Part shown: in pieces, positions 15,514-25,258 of the stretch
How positions within the stretch are numbered: position 1 is the stretch's first letter
Layout of the letters: each line of letters opens with the position of its first letter
From: Sutcliffiella sp. FSL R7-0096
GTDB lineage: Bacteria > Bacillota > Bacilli > Bacillales > Bacillaceae_I
Assembly: GCF_038595065.1 (NCBI RefSeq)
Contig: NZ_CP152003.1
Coordinates: forward strand, 2,398,001-2,462,000
Length of the DNA: 64,000 bases
Reading direction: 5' to 3'
Notes under the pieces: generated by a model
Seen by the model: the letters and a program-made list of their open reading frames with translations, nothing else
What the model was told of the DNA's origin: nothing
Databases searched by the model: none
Translations under genes and position numbers: made by a program

Positions 15514-16035
15514 TTAGTCAGCCAATACACGGATAAATTCTCTCATATAATCGGGAAGGTCTGGTGGTCTTCGGCTGGAGACGATGTTGCCGTCCACGAT
15601 TACCGCTTCATCTACCCATTCTGCCCCTGCATTCATCATATCATCTTTAATGCCTGGAGTACTGGTAACTTTCTTTCCTTGGAGAATCTTAGCAGAAATG
15701 AGTACCCAGCCGGCATGACAGATTTGGCCAATTGGTTTCTGTTGATCATTCATCGTGCGAACCATAGCAATTATATCATCATATCTTCTTAGTTTATCAG
15801 GGGACCAGCCCCCAGGCACCAGAATGGCGTCAAAATCGTTTGGGTCGGCATCATGAAAAGAGATGTCGGATTGAATGGGCACACCATATTTTCCGACATA
15901 AGTAGTGCCCGCCTTTTCACCAGCAATAACGACCTCAGCTCCTTCTTCACGCAAGCGCAACACAGGATACCATAGTTCTAAATCCTCAAATTCATCGCTG
16001 ACTAATTGAATCACTTTTTTGTTATGTAAAGTCAA
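15514..16035 (-). CDS. DJ-1/PfpI-family protein (YfkM-like)
   Basis: A 173-residue type-1 glutamine-amidotransferase-fold protein. The nucleophile elbow GQICHAGW (about residue 103) and EFEDLELWYP and VPGGWSPD segments are typical of PfpI/YfkM general-stress proteins, which are described as proteases or deglycases; the actual activity is debated. I choose the TTG at 16035 as start because GGAGG lies eight bases upstream and the length then matches B. subtilis YfkM (172 residues). The longer frame to 16110 reads through a hairpin. The ribosome binding site is inside the 3' arm of a perfect 14-bp hairpin (16044-16080). Confidence 0.82.
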   Translation of the reverse strand: MTLHNKKVIQLVSDEFEDLELWYPVLRLREEGAEVVIAGEKAGTTYVGKYGVPIQSDISFHDADPNDFDAILVPGGWSPDKLRRYDDIIAMVRTMNDQQKPIGQICHAGWVLISAKILQGKKVTSTPGIKDDMMNAGAEWVDEAVIVDGNIVSSRRPPDLPDYMREFIRVLAD

Positions 16036-16043
16036 ATGAAAAA

Positions 16044-16080
16044 CCTCCTTCACAATGGTATATTTACATTGTGAAGGAGG
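16044..16080 (-). promoter_or_regulatory. 14-bp perfect hairpin: argH-side terminator that also holds the yfkM-like gene's ribosome binding site
   Basis: CCTCCTTCACAATG (16044-16057) pairs exactly with CATTGTGAAGGAGG (16067-16080), loop of nine bases. On the minus strand the 3' arm reads CATTGTGAAGGAGG followed by TTTTTC and the TTG start of the PfpI-family gene. It therefore looks both like an intrinsic terminator closing the argGH transcript and like a structure that buries the Shine-Dalgarno sequence when transcription reads through. Confidence 0.7.
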
Positions 16081-16117
16081 GCTGGCGGTTTTGCAAATTC
16101 TAAAAAGCATAACTACA

Positions 16118-17488
16118 TTAAATATGCTGTTCAGCTAAAGCAAGTTGATTTTTCACTTGTTCAAAAGATGTTCCGCCTTCACTTTTACGAGCACCCACAA
16201 CATGTTTTGGTTGAAGGATCTCAAAAATGTCTTCCGTAAACAAAGGAGAAAATTGTTGATATTCTTCTATGGAAAGCCCGAGGAGATATTTATCCTGGTT
16301 GATGGCGTAAAGAACAATTTTGCCGATAATTTCATGAGCCTGTCTAAAGGGAAGCCCTTTTGTCACCAGGTAATCAGCAATATCTGTTGCGTTCGAGAAA
16401 TCCTGGGAGACAGCTGCAAACATATTCTCCTGATTCACAGTCATCGTTTCAATCATTGGCGCAAGTAGTCTTAATGAACCATCAAGCGTTTTTACTGTAT
16501 CGAACATTCCCTCCTTGTCTTCCTGCATATCCTTGTTGTATGCCAGTGGAAGTCCTTTTAAGACAGTCAATAATCCAACAAGATTTCCATACACTCTTCC
16601 GGTTTTGGCGCGAAGGAGTTCAGGTACGTCCGGATTTTTCTTCTGTGGCATGATACTTGACCCTGTACAGAAAGAATCGTCAAGTTCGATGAATTGAAAC
16701 TCCTGACTCGACCAGACAACCAATTCTTCCGAAAGGCGTGATATATGCGTCATGATCAATGATGCATGAGAAAGGAATTCTACAATGAAATCACGATCAC
16801 TGACGGCATCCATGCTATTTGGGTAAACTCTTTCAAACCCTAATAAGGATGCGGTCTGTTCACGGTCTATCGGAAAGGTTGTGCCGGCCAATGCCCCTGC
16901 CCCTAACGGTGACCAGTTGATTCGCTTTAAGCTATCCTGCAACCGTTCCTTGTCTCGTTCCAACATCCAGAAATAAGCCATGAGGTGATGGGCAAAAGAT
17001 ACAGGCTGGGCACGCTGCAAATGGGTATATCCAGGAAGAATGGTATGCATATTTTCTTTTGCCTTGAATAAGATGGATTTTTGGACATCAGTCAATAACG
17101 AAATAATACTTTGTGTTTGCTTTTTCAAATATAAGTGCATATCTGTTGCCACTTGGTCATTACGGCTTCTTCCGGTATGAAGCTTCCCTCCCACCGGTCC
17201 AATTTCATCAATTAAAAACTTTTCAATATTCATATGGATATCTTCATGGGCAACGGAGAATTCCAATTCTCCTGCCACTATCTTTTTTTCGATCATTTTT
17301 AATCCATGTTTGATTGTGACCGAGTCTTCCTCAGAAATGATGCCGCAATCGCTCAGCATTTGTACATGAGCTATGCTTCCTTGTATATCTTCAAGTGCGA
17401 GTTCTTTGTCAAACTCGATGGATGCTGTAAACTCTTCGACTAGTTTGTTTGTCTCTTTTGTAAAACGTCCGCCCCAAAGCTTTGACAT
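16118..17488 (-). CDS. argH: Argininosuccinate lyase
   Basis: A 456-residue enzyme cleaving argininosuccinate to arginine and fumarate, the last step of arginine synthesis. The fumarase/aspartase signature [12 protein letters not shown] is present at about residues 277-288, and the [12 protein letters not shown] substrate loop at about 105-116. Length is normal. It follows argG after 55 bp on the minus strand with GGAGG seven bases before its ATG, so argGH is one transcript. Confidence 0.97.
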   Translation of the reverse strand: MSKLWGGRFTKETNKLVEEFTASIEFDKELALEDIQGSIAHVQMLSDCGIISEEDSVTIKHGLKMIEKKIVAGELEFSVAHEDIHMNIEKFLIDEIGPVGGKLHTGRSRNDQVATDMHLYLKKQTQSIISLLTDVQKSILFKAKENMHTILPGYTHLQRAQPVSFAHHLMAYFWMLERDKERLQDSLKRINWSPLGAGALAGTTFPIDREQTASLLGFERVYPNSMDAVSDRDFIVEFLSHASLIMTHISRLSEELVVWSSQEFQFIELDDSFCTGSSIMPQKKNPDVPELLRAKTGRVYGNLVGLLTVLKGLPLAYNKDMQEDKEGMFDTVKTLDGSLRLLAPMIETMTVNQENMFAAVSQDFSNATDIADYLVTKGLPFRQAHEIIGKIVLYAINQDKYLLGLSIEEYQQFSPLFTEDIFEILQPKHVVGARKSEGGTSFEQVKNQLALAEQHI

Positions 17489-17543
17489 GTTGTTTCCTCC
17501 TCTTCATGTAGGCTTGCTAGCTTGTTTATTTCGTTCCAGTCAT

Positions 17544-18755
17544 TTATAGGCTCACTTTTTCTTTTTTATGGATCTCTGCATACACTTTTGTCGGCAAGCC
17601 CCATAGTTTGATGAAGCCGACTGCAGCATTGTGGTCGAACATATCCCCTTTGGAATAGGTTGCAAGCTCTTCATTATAAAGACTAAATGGAGATTGTCGT
17701 CCTACAACTGTGTGATTCCCTTTTTGAAGTTTCACTCGAATCTTACCTGTTACATTTTTCTGAGTTTCCTCAATGAATGCTCCCAGGGCATTCACTAATG
17801 GAGAAAACCAAAGCCCTTCATAGATGACCTTTGCCATTTGTTCATCAATGGACGTTTTAAATTGGGTTACCTCTCTTGGAAGAGTCAGGAATTCAAGCTC
17901 TTTGTGTGCTTGAATTAGAATGAGGGCTGCCGGGTTTTCATACACTTCACGGGATTTGATTCCGACGAGACGATTTTCAATATGATCGATTCTTCCGACC
18001 CCGTGTTTTCCACCAAGCAAATTCAATTCTTCAATTAGATCTACAAGTCCCATCTGTTTATCGTTTAAGGCAACAGGTACCCCTTGATTAAAAGTGATTT
18101 CCACATATTCAGGTTGGTCTGGAGTAAGCTCAATTGGATTAGTCCAGTCAAATGCAGCTTCAGGTGCTTCATTCCATGGATTTTCCAATACACCCGCTTC
18201 ACAAGCTCTTCCCCAAATATTTGCATCAATGGAGAATGGATTTTCCAAATTCACCGGAATGGGAATATTATGTTTTACCGCGTATTCAATTTCCTCATCT
18301 CGAGTCATCCCCCACTCACGTACAGGTGCAATGACTTTCAGTTGCGGATTCAAAGCTTGGATGGATACTTCAAAGCGAACTTGATCGTTCCCCTTTCCCG
18401 TACAACCATGTGCCACTGCTACTGCTCCCTCTTCTTCCGCCACCTGAACAAGCAGCTTGGAGATGAGTGGACGTGACAAGGCAGATGACAGAGGATATTT
18501 TCCCTCATACATTGCATTTGATTTCAGTGCAGGTACAATATAGTCATTTGCTAACATCTCTTTTGCATCCACCATAATTGCTTTGATTGCACCAACATCC
18601 AATGCCTTCTGTCTGATGGACTCAAGATCTTTTCCTTCACCAACATCCAATCCTAGGGCAATGACATCATACCCATATTTCTCCTGTAACCATTTAACTG
18701 AAACGGAGGTATCAAGTCCTCCGGAATAAGCTAATACCACTTTCTCTTTACCCAT
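17544..18755 (-). CDS. argG: Argininosuccinate synthase
   Basis: A 403-residue ATP-dependent ligase joining citrulline and aspartate. The PP-loop [10 protein letters not shown] is at residues 9-18, with the [13 protein letters not shown] motif at about 116-128. It is transcribed from the minus strand, just after an ArgR box (18790-18807), 68 bp downstream of argF. The GGAGG ribosome binding site is clear. In B. subtilis argGH is elsewhere on the chromosome; here it follows argF. Confidence 0.97.
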   Translation of the reverse strand: MGKEKVVLAYSGGLDTSVSVKWLQEKYGYDVIALGLDVGEGKDLESIRQKALDVGAIKAIMVDAKEMLANDYIVPALKSNAMYEGKYPLSSALSRPLISKLLVQVAEEEGAVAVAHGCTGKGNDQVRFEVSIQALNPQLKVIAPVREWGMTRDEEIEYAVKHNIPIPVNLENPFSIDANIWGRACEAGVLENPWNEAPEAAFDWTNPIELTPDQPEYVEITFNQGVPVALNDKQMGLVDLIEELNLLGGKHGVGRIDHIENRLVGIKSREVYENPAALILIQAHKELEFLTLPREVTQFKTSIDEQMAKVIYEGLWFSPLVNALGAFIEETQKNVTGKIRVKLQKGNHTVVGRQSPFSLYNEELATYSKGDMFDHNAAVGFIKLWGLPTKVYAEIHKKEKVSL

Positions 18756-18771
18756 TAAAAGTTCCTCCTCT

Positions 18772-18807
18772 GGTATAAAAATCTAAGATGTTGTATTTTT
18801 ATACATT
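18772..18807 (-). promoter_or_regulatory. ArgR/AhrC operator region of argGH
   Basis: On the minus strand AATGTATAAAAATACAAC (18790-18807) matches the Bacillus ARG box consensus CATGAATAAAAATKCAAK at most positions and shares 17 identical bases with the argC box at 28425-28441. A second, weaker half-site GGTATAAAAATC lies at 18772-18783 in the opposite orientation. The location between argF and argG indicates separate arginine control of argGH. The promoter boxes themselves are not clear. Confidence 0.75.
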
Positions 18808-18822
18808 TTATTGTAAAAAAAA

Positions 18823-19797
18823 TTAGTTACCAAGTAAAGCCTTCAATATAGCCTTTTGTGCATGAAGTCGGTTTTCGGCTTCATCGAATACTACTGAATG
18901 TGGGCCATCTATAATATCTGCAGTAACTTCTTCCCCACGATGGGCAGGTAGGCAATGCAGAAAGATGAAATCATGTTTCGCGTGCTTGCAAAGTTCCTTG
19001 TTTACTTGAAATGGTGCTAATGCCTTTAGGCGTTCTACGGTTTCAGCTTCTTGCCCCATACTGGTCCAAACATCCGTCACTACCACATCTGCATCCTTGA
19101 TCATCTCTTCTGGACATTCACCAACCATAATGGAAGCCCCAGTTAAAATTGCCTCATTCTTCATATTTTCAATAATAGAAGCCTCCGGTTCAAAACCAGT
19201 AGGGCATGCAATGGAAATGTCCATTCCAACTTTAACAGCACCTTCTATCAGTGAATGGGACATATTATTGTTTGCATCTCCCAAATAGCAAAGCTTCAAT
19301 CCTTTCAGCTTCCCCTTATGTTCCTGAATGGTTAACAGGTCTGCCAACACTTGTGCAGGATGGTGGGAGTCTGTCAGACCATTGATTATTGGTACAGTGG
19401 AATGATGCGAAAACTCTTCCAGGATGTGATGTTCGAAGGTACGGATCATCAACCCATCCACATATCTTGAGAGAACTTTCGCCGTGTCAGAAGGAGATTC
19501 CCCGCGCCCCAATTGAATATCTTTGGAACTTAAGAATATCGCATGGCCACCGAGTTGCAGCATTCCCACCTCAAATGAAACTCTGGTTCTAGTGGATGAT
19601 TTTTCAAAAAGCATGGCAAGTACTTTCCCTTGTAAATAAGGATGGGCTCTTCCTTCTTTTTGATATTTTTTAAGTTTTATAGCTTCTTCCAACAAATATT
19701 GGATATCATTTTGCGTAAAGGATCCAATTGTCAAAAAATGAGGTTGACTCAATTGATAGGTATCCTTATTTGTTTCCCATTTTAGTACACTTTGCAT
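18823..19797 (-). CDS. argF: Ornithine carbamoyltransferase
   Basis: A 324-residue transcarbamylase converting ornithine and carbamoyl phosphate to citrulline. The carbamoyl-phosphate loop SSTRTRVSFE is at about residues 68-77, the ornithine-binding DVWTSMGQE motif near 240, and HCLPAHRGEE near 279. The start ATG at 19797 overlaps the end of carB by 16 bases, with GAGAGG ten bases upstream. The N terminus (about 20 residues before FLTIGSFTQNDI) is longer than usual. It is the last gene of the argCJBD-carAB-argF block. Confidence 0.96.
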   Translation of the reverse strand: MQSVLKWETNKDTYQLSQPHFLTIGSFTQNDIQYLLEEAIKLKKYQKEGRAHPYLQGKVLAMLFEKSSTRTRVSFEVGMLQLGGHAIFLSSKDIQLGRGESPSDTAKVLSRYVDGLMIRTFEHHILEEFSHHSTVPIINGLTDSHHPAQVLADLLTIQEHKGKLKGLKLCYLGDANNNMSHSLIEGAVKVGMDISIACPTGFEPEASIIENMKNEAILTGASIMVGECPEEMIKDADVVVTDVWTSMGQEAETVERLKALAPFQVNKELCKHAKHDFIFLHCLPAHRGEEVTADIIDGPHSVVFDEAENRLHAQKAILKALLGN

Positions 19798-22700
19798 AAA
19801 TATTCAACCTCTCTTTTTCTGTTTTTTAAATATTTTTTTATGGTTTGATAATTTTGCTCTATAGGTTGGTCCAACAGGTTTGCTTGATGAGCCGTCTCTA
19901 GACATGTAAAAGTTTTTATTCCATGCTTCGTACACAATGCTCGATAAAAGGCTCCTTCACGTGATTGATCTCTTCCTTTTGTTGGGATGATGATCGCCGC
20001 AGCCAAAGATTTTTTCTTTAAGGTGGAATTGATTTCCTCTTTTAGGACTGTTGTCACAGCAATTCCGTTTTTACTCAAAAAGTCTGCCGTCCCTTTTGTT
20101 GCATATATACTTATGCATTTTCTTTGTAGTTCCATAAGTAATGGGAGCGCCTGTTGTTTTTCACGATCAGCTATAGAACAAAAAACGGATTTTCCCTCCC
20201 CGGTTTTCGTAAATGGACTTTTGTTGCCGGAAAACAAGGCTTTATTCATTGCTTCTTCCACTGACAACCCCATTCCGATGATTTCTCCGGTAGACTTCAT
20301 TTCCGGTCCGAGTACATGATCGACGTCCTTTAACTTGGAAGCAGAGAAAACAGGAGCTTTTACAGTCCAGAAGCCAGGTTCCTCTTTTAATCCTATCTGA
20401 GGGAGCTTTTCACCTAATTGTGCCCTGACTGCAATCTCTATCATAGGTACATCTGTTACTTTACTTACAATAGGCACAGTCCTTGAAGCTCGTGGGTTGA
20501 CTTCCAACACATAGATACTGTCTCCGGAAAGAACAAATTGAATATTGGCTATCCCGATGATTTGAGCTTTCTTACAAATCCGTTTTGTGTAATCAACCAA
20601 ATTTTCTTTCTTATGTTCTGTTAATGACAGGGGAGGAAAGACGGAAAGGCTGTCACCGGAATGAACACCAGCTTTTTCAATATGTTCAAAAATTGCCGGG
20701 ATATATACTTCTTCCCCATCGGATATAACATCCAACTCGCATTCAAGACCCGGCATGAAGCTGTCAACTAACAAAGGCCAGAGCGAATCATCCGTTTTAT
20801 GCATGTGGATGAATTCATCCAACTCTTCTTCATCATATAGTGTGTACATGGATTGGCCTCCGATGACATAGGACGGTCGCACCAATACCGGAAAGCCGAT
20901 CTCCTCTGCAGCAGCCTTCAATTGATGTGGCTGATCCACCATCTTACCTTCAATGTGTGGGATACCTTCTGTTTCCAGCAGGTTGTAAAAATGGGCTCGG
21001 TCCTCAAGCTGATCAATGGCACGCCTGCTGGTTCCTGCTATTATTACTCCCTCACGTTCCAAGCCTTCCGCCAAATTAATAGCAGTCTGACCTCCAAATT
21101 GTATAAAGACAAGGTCGACATTTTCTTTGAGGATGATTGGTAGAATATCTTCTACTGTAATTGGTTCAAAGTATAATTTATCAGCTATGGAAAAGTCCGT
21201 ACTTACTGTTTCAGGATTATTGTTGACCACGATTGTGTCATATCCTGCTTTTTTTAATGCTTTCACCGCGTGTACGGAACAATAGTCGAACTCAATACCC
21301 TGCCCAATCCGAATCGGCCCGGAACCGATGACAAGAGCTTTCTTGTTCTTGCTTACAATCACCTCATCGCTCCCGTTATAGGTGGAATAGTAATAAGGAG
21401 TGATTGCTTCAAATTCTGCAGCACAAGTATCAACTAGTTTATAAGATGGTTTCACTTGATGCTCTTTCAATAACTCTTTCAATTCTTCATTAGTACATCC
21501 CAGAAGAACACAAAGTCTTTCGTTACTTATGTTTTGACTCTTAGCCTTCTTTAGCAGATCGTAGGGTAGATTCGCCAATGTTTTATCAGATAACTGTTCC
21601 TCCAATAAAACCATTTGCAGTAGTTTATTCAGGAACCATTCATCAATGGATGTCATTTCATGGATAGAACGGACAGACAACCCTTGCATCAAGGCATGCG
21701 TGATGGCAAATAGTCTCATATGTGTAGGTTCACGGAGTAGTTCCATCCATGTCGTTTCACTCATTTTATCCATGAACGGATGCGTTATCCCATGTACCTT
21801 TATCTCCATAGATCGTAGACCTTTATTCAAAGCCCCTTCAAATGTACGGTCAATTGCGAGTACCTCGCCGGTTGCTTTCATCTGTGTACTGAGGTTAGTA
21901 TCCGCTTCTGGGAACTTGTCAAAAGGAAATCTTGGAAGTTTCACTACTACATAGTCCAAGGCGGGCTCAAAAGACGCAAAAGTGCTCCCTGTGATAGGAT
22001 TTTTGATTTCGTCTAGATGGTAACCGATGGCACACTTTGCAGCGATTCTGGCAATCGGATATCCCGTAGCCTTCGAAGCAAGTGCCGATGAACGACTAAC
22101 CCGCGGATTCACTTCAATAATATAGTAATTATCTGATTGCGGGTCCATAGCAAATTGAATATTACAGCCTCCCACAATCTTTAAGCTTCTTATAATTTTC
22201 AGACTTGCATTTCTCAAAATTTGATATTGTCTATCCGTTAAAGTTTGTGAAGGAGCCACTACAATGGAGTCTCCTGTATGGACCCCAACTGGATCGAGAT
22301 TTTCCATGTTGCACACGATAATGCACGTGTCATTGTCGTCACGCATCACTTCATACTCCACTTCTTTCCACCCTTTGATACTTTTTTCTACTAACACTTG
22401 ATGTATAGGGCTTAGGTTCAATCCATTTACCAATAACGATTCAAGTTCCTGATCGTTATGGGCGAATCCCCCACCCTCTCCCCCCAATGTGTAGGCAGGT
22501 CTTATGATAATGGGATATCCTATTTCTTTTACAAATTGGATTCCTTCCTCAAATGAATGGACTATTTGTGATTCAGGAATCGGTTCATTAAGTTCCATCA
22601 TCAACTTACGGAATTTCTCTCTATCTTCCCCTTGTTGTATGGATTTTACAGACGTACCAAGAACCTGAACATTGTTTTTCTCAAGGATACCTTTTTGGTA

Positions 22701-23006
22701 GAGCTCCACAATCAAATTTAAGGCTGTTTGACCACCAAGGGTTCCAATAATCCCGTCAGGCTTCTCCATGATGATTATTTTCTCCAAACATTCAACCGTC
22801 AATGGTTCCATATACACCTGATCTGCAATATCAGAATCTGTCATGATAGTTGCAGGATTATTGTTTACTAGAACCACTTCGATGCCCTCTTCTTTTAGAG
22901 CCAGGCACGCTTGCGTCCCTGCATAGTCAAATTCTGCAGCTTGACCGATGACGATGGGTCCCGAACCGATTACTAACACTTTTTGTATTTCGTTAATGAA
23001 TGGCAT
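19782..23006 (-). CDS. carB: Carbamoyl phosphate synthase large subunit, arginine-linked
   Basis: A 1074-residue synthetase with the duplicated ATP-grasp layout. Each half begins with a GSGPI-V/R-IGQ motif (residues 13-20 and about 560-567) and contains RPAYTLGGEGGG and RPSYVIGGQSM glycine loops. The C-terminal region after about residue 935 is an MGS-like allosteric domain. It makes carbamoyl phosphate from bicarbonate, ATP and ammonia delivered by CarA. Position inside the arginine operon marks it as the arginine-specific enzyme rather than PyrAB. It overlaps carA by 14 bases. Confidence 0.95.
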   Translation of the reverse strand: MPFINEIQKVLVIGSGPIVIGQAAEFDYAGTQACLALKEEGIEVVLVNNNPATIMTDSDIADQVYMEPLTVECLEKIIIMEKPDGIIGTLGGQTALNLIVELYQKGILEKNNVQVLGTSVKSIQQGEDREKFRKLMMELNEPIPESQIVHSFEEGIQFVKEIGYPIIIRPAYTLGGEGGGFAHNDQELESLLVNGLNLSPIHQVLVEKSIKGWKEVEYEVMRDDNDTCIIVCNMENLDPVGVHTGDSIVVAPSQTLTDRQYQILRNASLKIIRSLKIVGGCNIQFAMDPQSDNYYIIEVNPRVSRSSALASKATGYPIARIAAKCAIGYHLDEIKNPITGSTFASFEPALDYVVVKLPRFPFDKFPEADTNLSTQMKATGEVLAIDRTFEGALNKGLRSMEIKVHGITHPFMDKMSETTWMELLREPTHMRLFAITHALMQGLSVRSIHEMTSIDEWFLNKLLQMVLLEEQLSDKTLANLPYDLLKKAKSQNISNERLCVLLGCTNEELKELLKEHQVKPSYKLVDTCAAEFEAITPYYYSTYNGSDEVIVSKNKKALVIGSGPIRIGQGIEFDYCSVHAVKALKKAGYDTIVVNNNPETVSTDFSIADKLYFEPITVEDILPIILKENVDLVFIQFGGQTAINLAEGLEREGVIIAGTSRRAIDQLEDRAHFYNLLETEGIPHIEGKMVDQPHQLKAAAEEIGFPVLVRPSYVIGGQSMYTLYDEEELDEFIHMHKTDDSLWPLLVDSFMPGLECELDVISDGEEVYIPAIFEHIEKAGVHSGDSLSVFPPLSLTEHKKENLVDYTKRICKKAQIIGIANIQFVLSGDSIYVLEVNPRASRTVPIVSKVTDVPMIEIAVRAQLGEKLPQIGLKEEPGFWTVKAPVFSASKLKDVDHVLGPEMKSTGEIIGMGLSVEEAMNKALFSGNKSPFTKTGEGKSVFCSIADREKQQALPLLMELQRKCISIYATKGTADFLSKNGIAVTTVLKEEINSTLKKKSLAAAIIIPTKGRDQSREGAFYRALCTKHGIKTFTCLETAHQANLLDQPIEQNYQTIKKYLKNRKREVEYLCKVY

Positions 23007-24069
23007 ATGTCATTACTCCCGTTTTTTCGTTGATGAGTTTCATAAATTGCGTAAACACATAATTGGTATCTTGTGGCCCCGGGTGTGCTTCCGGGTGGAA
23101 TTGGACGCTTAAGACAGGAAGTTCTTTGTGCTGAAGCCCTTCCAAGGTCCCATCATTGATATTCTTATAGGTTATTTCAAAAATTTCTTTATCTATGGAG
23201 TCTTCACGGACGTTATAGCTATGATTCTGCGAAGTGATATATACCTTCCCAGTGGCAATATCTTTAACAGGGTGGTTTCCGCCTCTATGTCCAAATAGTA
23301 ATTTGCTGGTCTTTGCACCAAAGCTGAGTGCCAGCAATTGATGACCCAGGCATATTCCGAGTGTTGGATATGCTTCTGCTATTTTTTTGATTTTAGGAAG
23401 TTGGTCTTTTAAGTTTTCTGGATCCCCAGGTCCGTTACTCAATAGGACGCCATCTGGGCTGAGGGATTGCAATTTTTCATAGCTAGTTGTAAAAGGTAAC
23501 ACTGTTACCCGACAACCAGAGAAAAGTAAAGCATCCAAAATGGATTTTTTATAGCCGTAATCCATTAAAGCGATATGCGCTCCTGTTCCTGGATAGGTTT
23601 TCTGGATTTTGGTGGACACAAGCCCTACCCAATTCTCCTCCACTTCCACATTTGGAAAGTCTTTCACAGAGTCTGTGATAAATCCTTTAACTGATCCACG
23701 TTTACGTATTGTTTTCACCAGTTCTCTTGTGTCAACATTACTTAACCCACTGACGCCCATTTTCACCAGCAGTTCTGGAGCATCTCCAACGGAGGCATAG
23801 TGATTAGGCACTTGACATGCCTCTCCCATCACAACACCTTTGGCATATATGGTTTCCGCTTCATGATCATGAGGGTTTATACCGTAATTTCCTATCAAAG
23901 GATAGCAGAAAACAATAATCTGTCCTGCATAGGAGGGATCTGACATGATTTCTTGATAACCGGTCATACTCGTATTGAAAACCACTTCCCCAATCGCTTC
24001 TTCCTTGTTCCCCACTAATACGCCCGGGAAGACCTCCCCCGTTTCAAGTATCAAATATCCATTATCCAT
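22993..24069 (-). CDS. carA: Carbamoyl phosphate synthase small (glutaminase) subunit, arginine-linked
   Basis: A 358-residue protein starting at ATG 24069 (MDNGYLILETGEVFPG), six bases after GGAGG. The upstream frame to 24132 overlaps argD and is not used. The N-terminal small-subunit domain is followed by a class I glutamine amidotransferase: nucleophile in LGICLGHQLLAL, His/Glu in QFHPEAHPGP. It supplies ammonia to CarB through an intramolecular channel. Its ATG overlaps the last codons of argD by 8 bases (ATGGATAA), so it is coupled to argD. Confidence 0.95.
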   Translation of the reverse strand: MDNGYLILETGEVFPGVLVGNKEEAIGEVVFNTSMTGYQEIMSDPSYAGQIIVFCYPLIGNYGINPHDHEAETIYAKGVVMGEACQVPNHYASVGDAPELLVKMGVSGLSNVDTRELVKTIRKRGSVKGFITDSVKDFPNVEVEENWVGLVSTKIQKTYPGTGAHIALMDYGYKKSILDALLFSGCRVTVLPFTTSYEKLQSLSPDGVLLSNGPGDPENLKDQLPKIKKIAEAYPTLGICLGHQLLALSFGAKTSKLLFGHRGGNHPVKDIATGKVYITSQNHSYNVREDSIDKEIFEITYKNINDGTLEGLQHKELPVLSVQFHPEAHPGPQDTNYVFTQFMKLINEKTGVMTYAIH

Positions 24070-25258
24070 GCTGCTCCTCCTCATAATGCTGTAATACCTT
24101 GGTGAATTTCTGAACAAATACATCCACTTCATCTTTTGAAACCGTGAGAGGTGGAAGAAGTCTTATCACATTTGGTCCGGCGCTTAATAGTAGTAGCTTT
24201 TCTTTCAATGCTATTTTCACCAGCTCGCTAGCTTCACCATCTATTAAGATTCCAATTAACATGCCCCTACCCCTGATTTCTTTGATAAATGAATGATTAT
24301 CTTTTAAGTCCTCAAGTTTTGATAGTATATAGTGGCTTTGCTCTACGGCATTGGTTATAAGGTCGGTCTCACTTAGAACTTTTACTGTTGCAGTACCTGC
24401 ACAGCTTGCTAATGGATTCCCTCCAAAGGTACTTCCGTGCATGCCTGGCTGAAAGGCTTCGCCGACATTTGCTTTTGCCAGCATGGCTCCAATCGGAAAT
24501 CCAGAGCCCAATCCTTTAGCAAGTGTCATTATATCCGGCTCTATGCCGTATTGTTCATATAAAAAAAGGCTTCCTGTGCGTCCCATACCTGTTTGCACTT
24601 CATCCACGACCAGCAGGATTCCAGCTTCCTTACAGATAGAGGACAATTCTTTGATCCAATTGTCGTCAGCTGGTATTACCCCTCCTTCACCTTGTAGAAG
24701 TTCCAGCATTACAGCTGTTGGAGAAATTTCTTTGATGGCATGGAGTGCTTGATCATCATTGTAAGGTAAGTGAATGAACCCCTCTAGCATAGGTTCAAAG
24801 CCAGCCTTTATCTTTTCCTGACCGGTCGCGGCTACTGTAGCAAGTGTTCTTCCGTGAAAACTTTGCTCGAAAGTCACAATGCTTGCCTGTTTGCTACCAT
24901 TTTTTCTAGCAAAAGAACGAATAAGCTTGATGGCAGCCTCGTTCGCCTCGGCCCCACTGTTACAGAAAAACACTTGATCAAAACAGGATTTGTCAACCAA
25001 TAGCTCGGCAAGCTCTTCCTGTTTTGGAATTTGATAAAGGTTAGAAGTATGCCATATTTGGGTGATCTGTTCTTCAAGAGCCGCTTGAATCGTAGGTGGA
25101 CAATGTCCAAGATTGCATGTGGCGATTCCACTAGTGAAGTCTAGGTACTCTTCTCCTGTTTCAGACCAGACAAAGGTCCCTTTTCCCTTTTGAATGGATA
25201 GTGGGAGCCTATTGTATGTATTCATGACAGATGATTGATTCAAAGTAGATTTAGACAC
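24062..25258 (-). CDS. argD: Acetylornithine aminotransferase
   Basis: A 398-residue class III PLP transaminase converting N-acetylglutamate semialdehyde to N-acetylornithine. The PLP lysine lies in TLAKGLGSGFPIGA (about residue 245), the cofactor-binding Asp in LLVVDEVQTGMGRTG, and the FFCNSGAEANEAAIK motif is near residue 98. The start overlaps the end of argB by 8 bases. It sits in the standard Bacillus position between argB and carA. Confidence 0.96.
   Translation of the reverse strand: MSKSTLNQSSVMNTYNRLPLSIQKGKGTFVWSETGEEYLDFTSGIATCNLGHCPPTIQAALEEQITQIWHTSNLYQIPKQEELAELLVDKSCFDQVFFCNSGAEANEAAIKLIRSFARKNGSKQASIVTFEQSFHGRTLATVAATGQEKIKAGFEPMLEGFIHLPYNDDQALHAIKEISPTAVMLELLQGEGGVIPADDNWIKELSSICKEAGILLVVDEVQTGMGRTGSLFLYEQYGIEPDIMTLAKGLGSGFPIGAMLAKANVGEAFQPGMHGSTFGGNPLASCAGTATVKVLSETDLITNAVEQSHYILSKLEDLKDNHSFIKEIRGRGMLIGILIDGEASELVKIALKEKLLLLSAGPNVIRLLPPLTVSKDEVDVFVQKFTKVLQHYEEEQHG

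Noticed and set aside
16036-16110. Longer N terminus of the PfpI-family gene
   Set aside because: It would translate through the perfect 14-bp hairpin and its ribosome binding site; the TTG at 16035 has the right spacing and gives the family length.
24070-24132. Upstream extension of carA
   Set aside because: It would overlap argD by a further 63 bases without a ribosome binding site, whereas the ATG at 24069 follows GGAGG by six bases.
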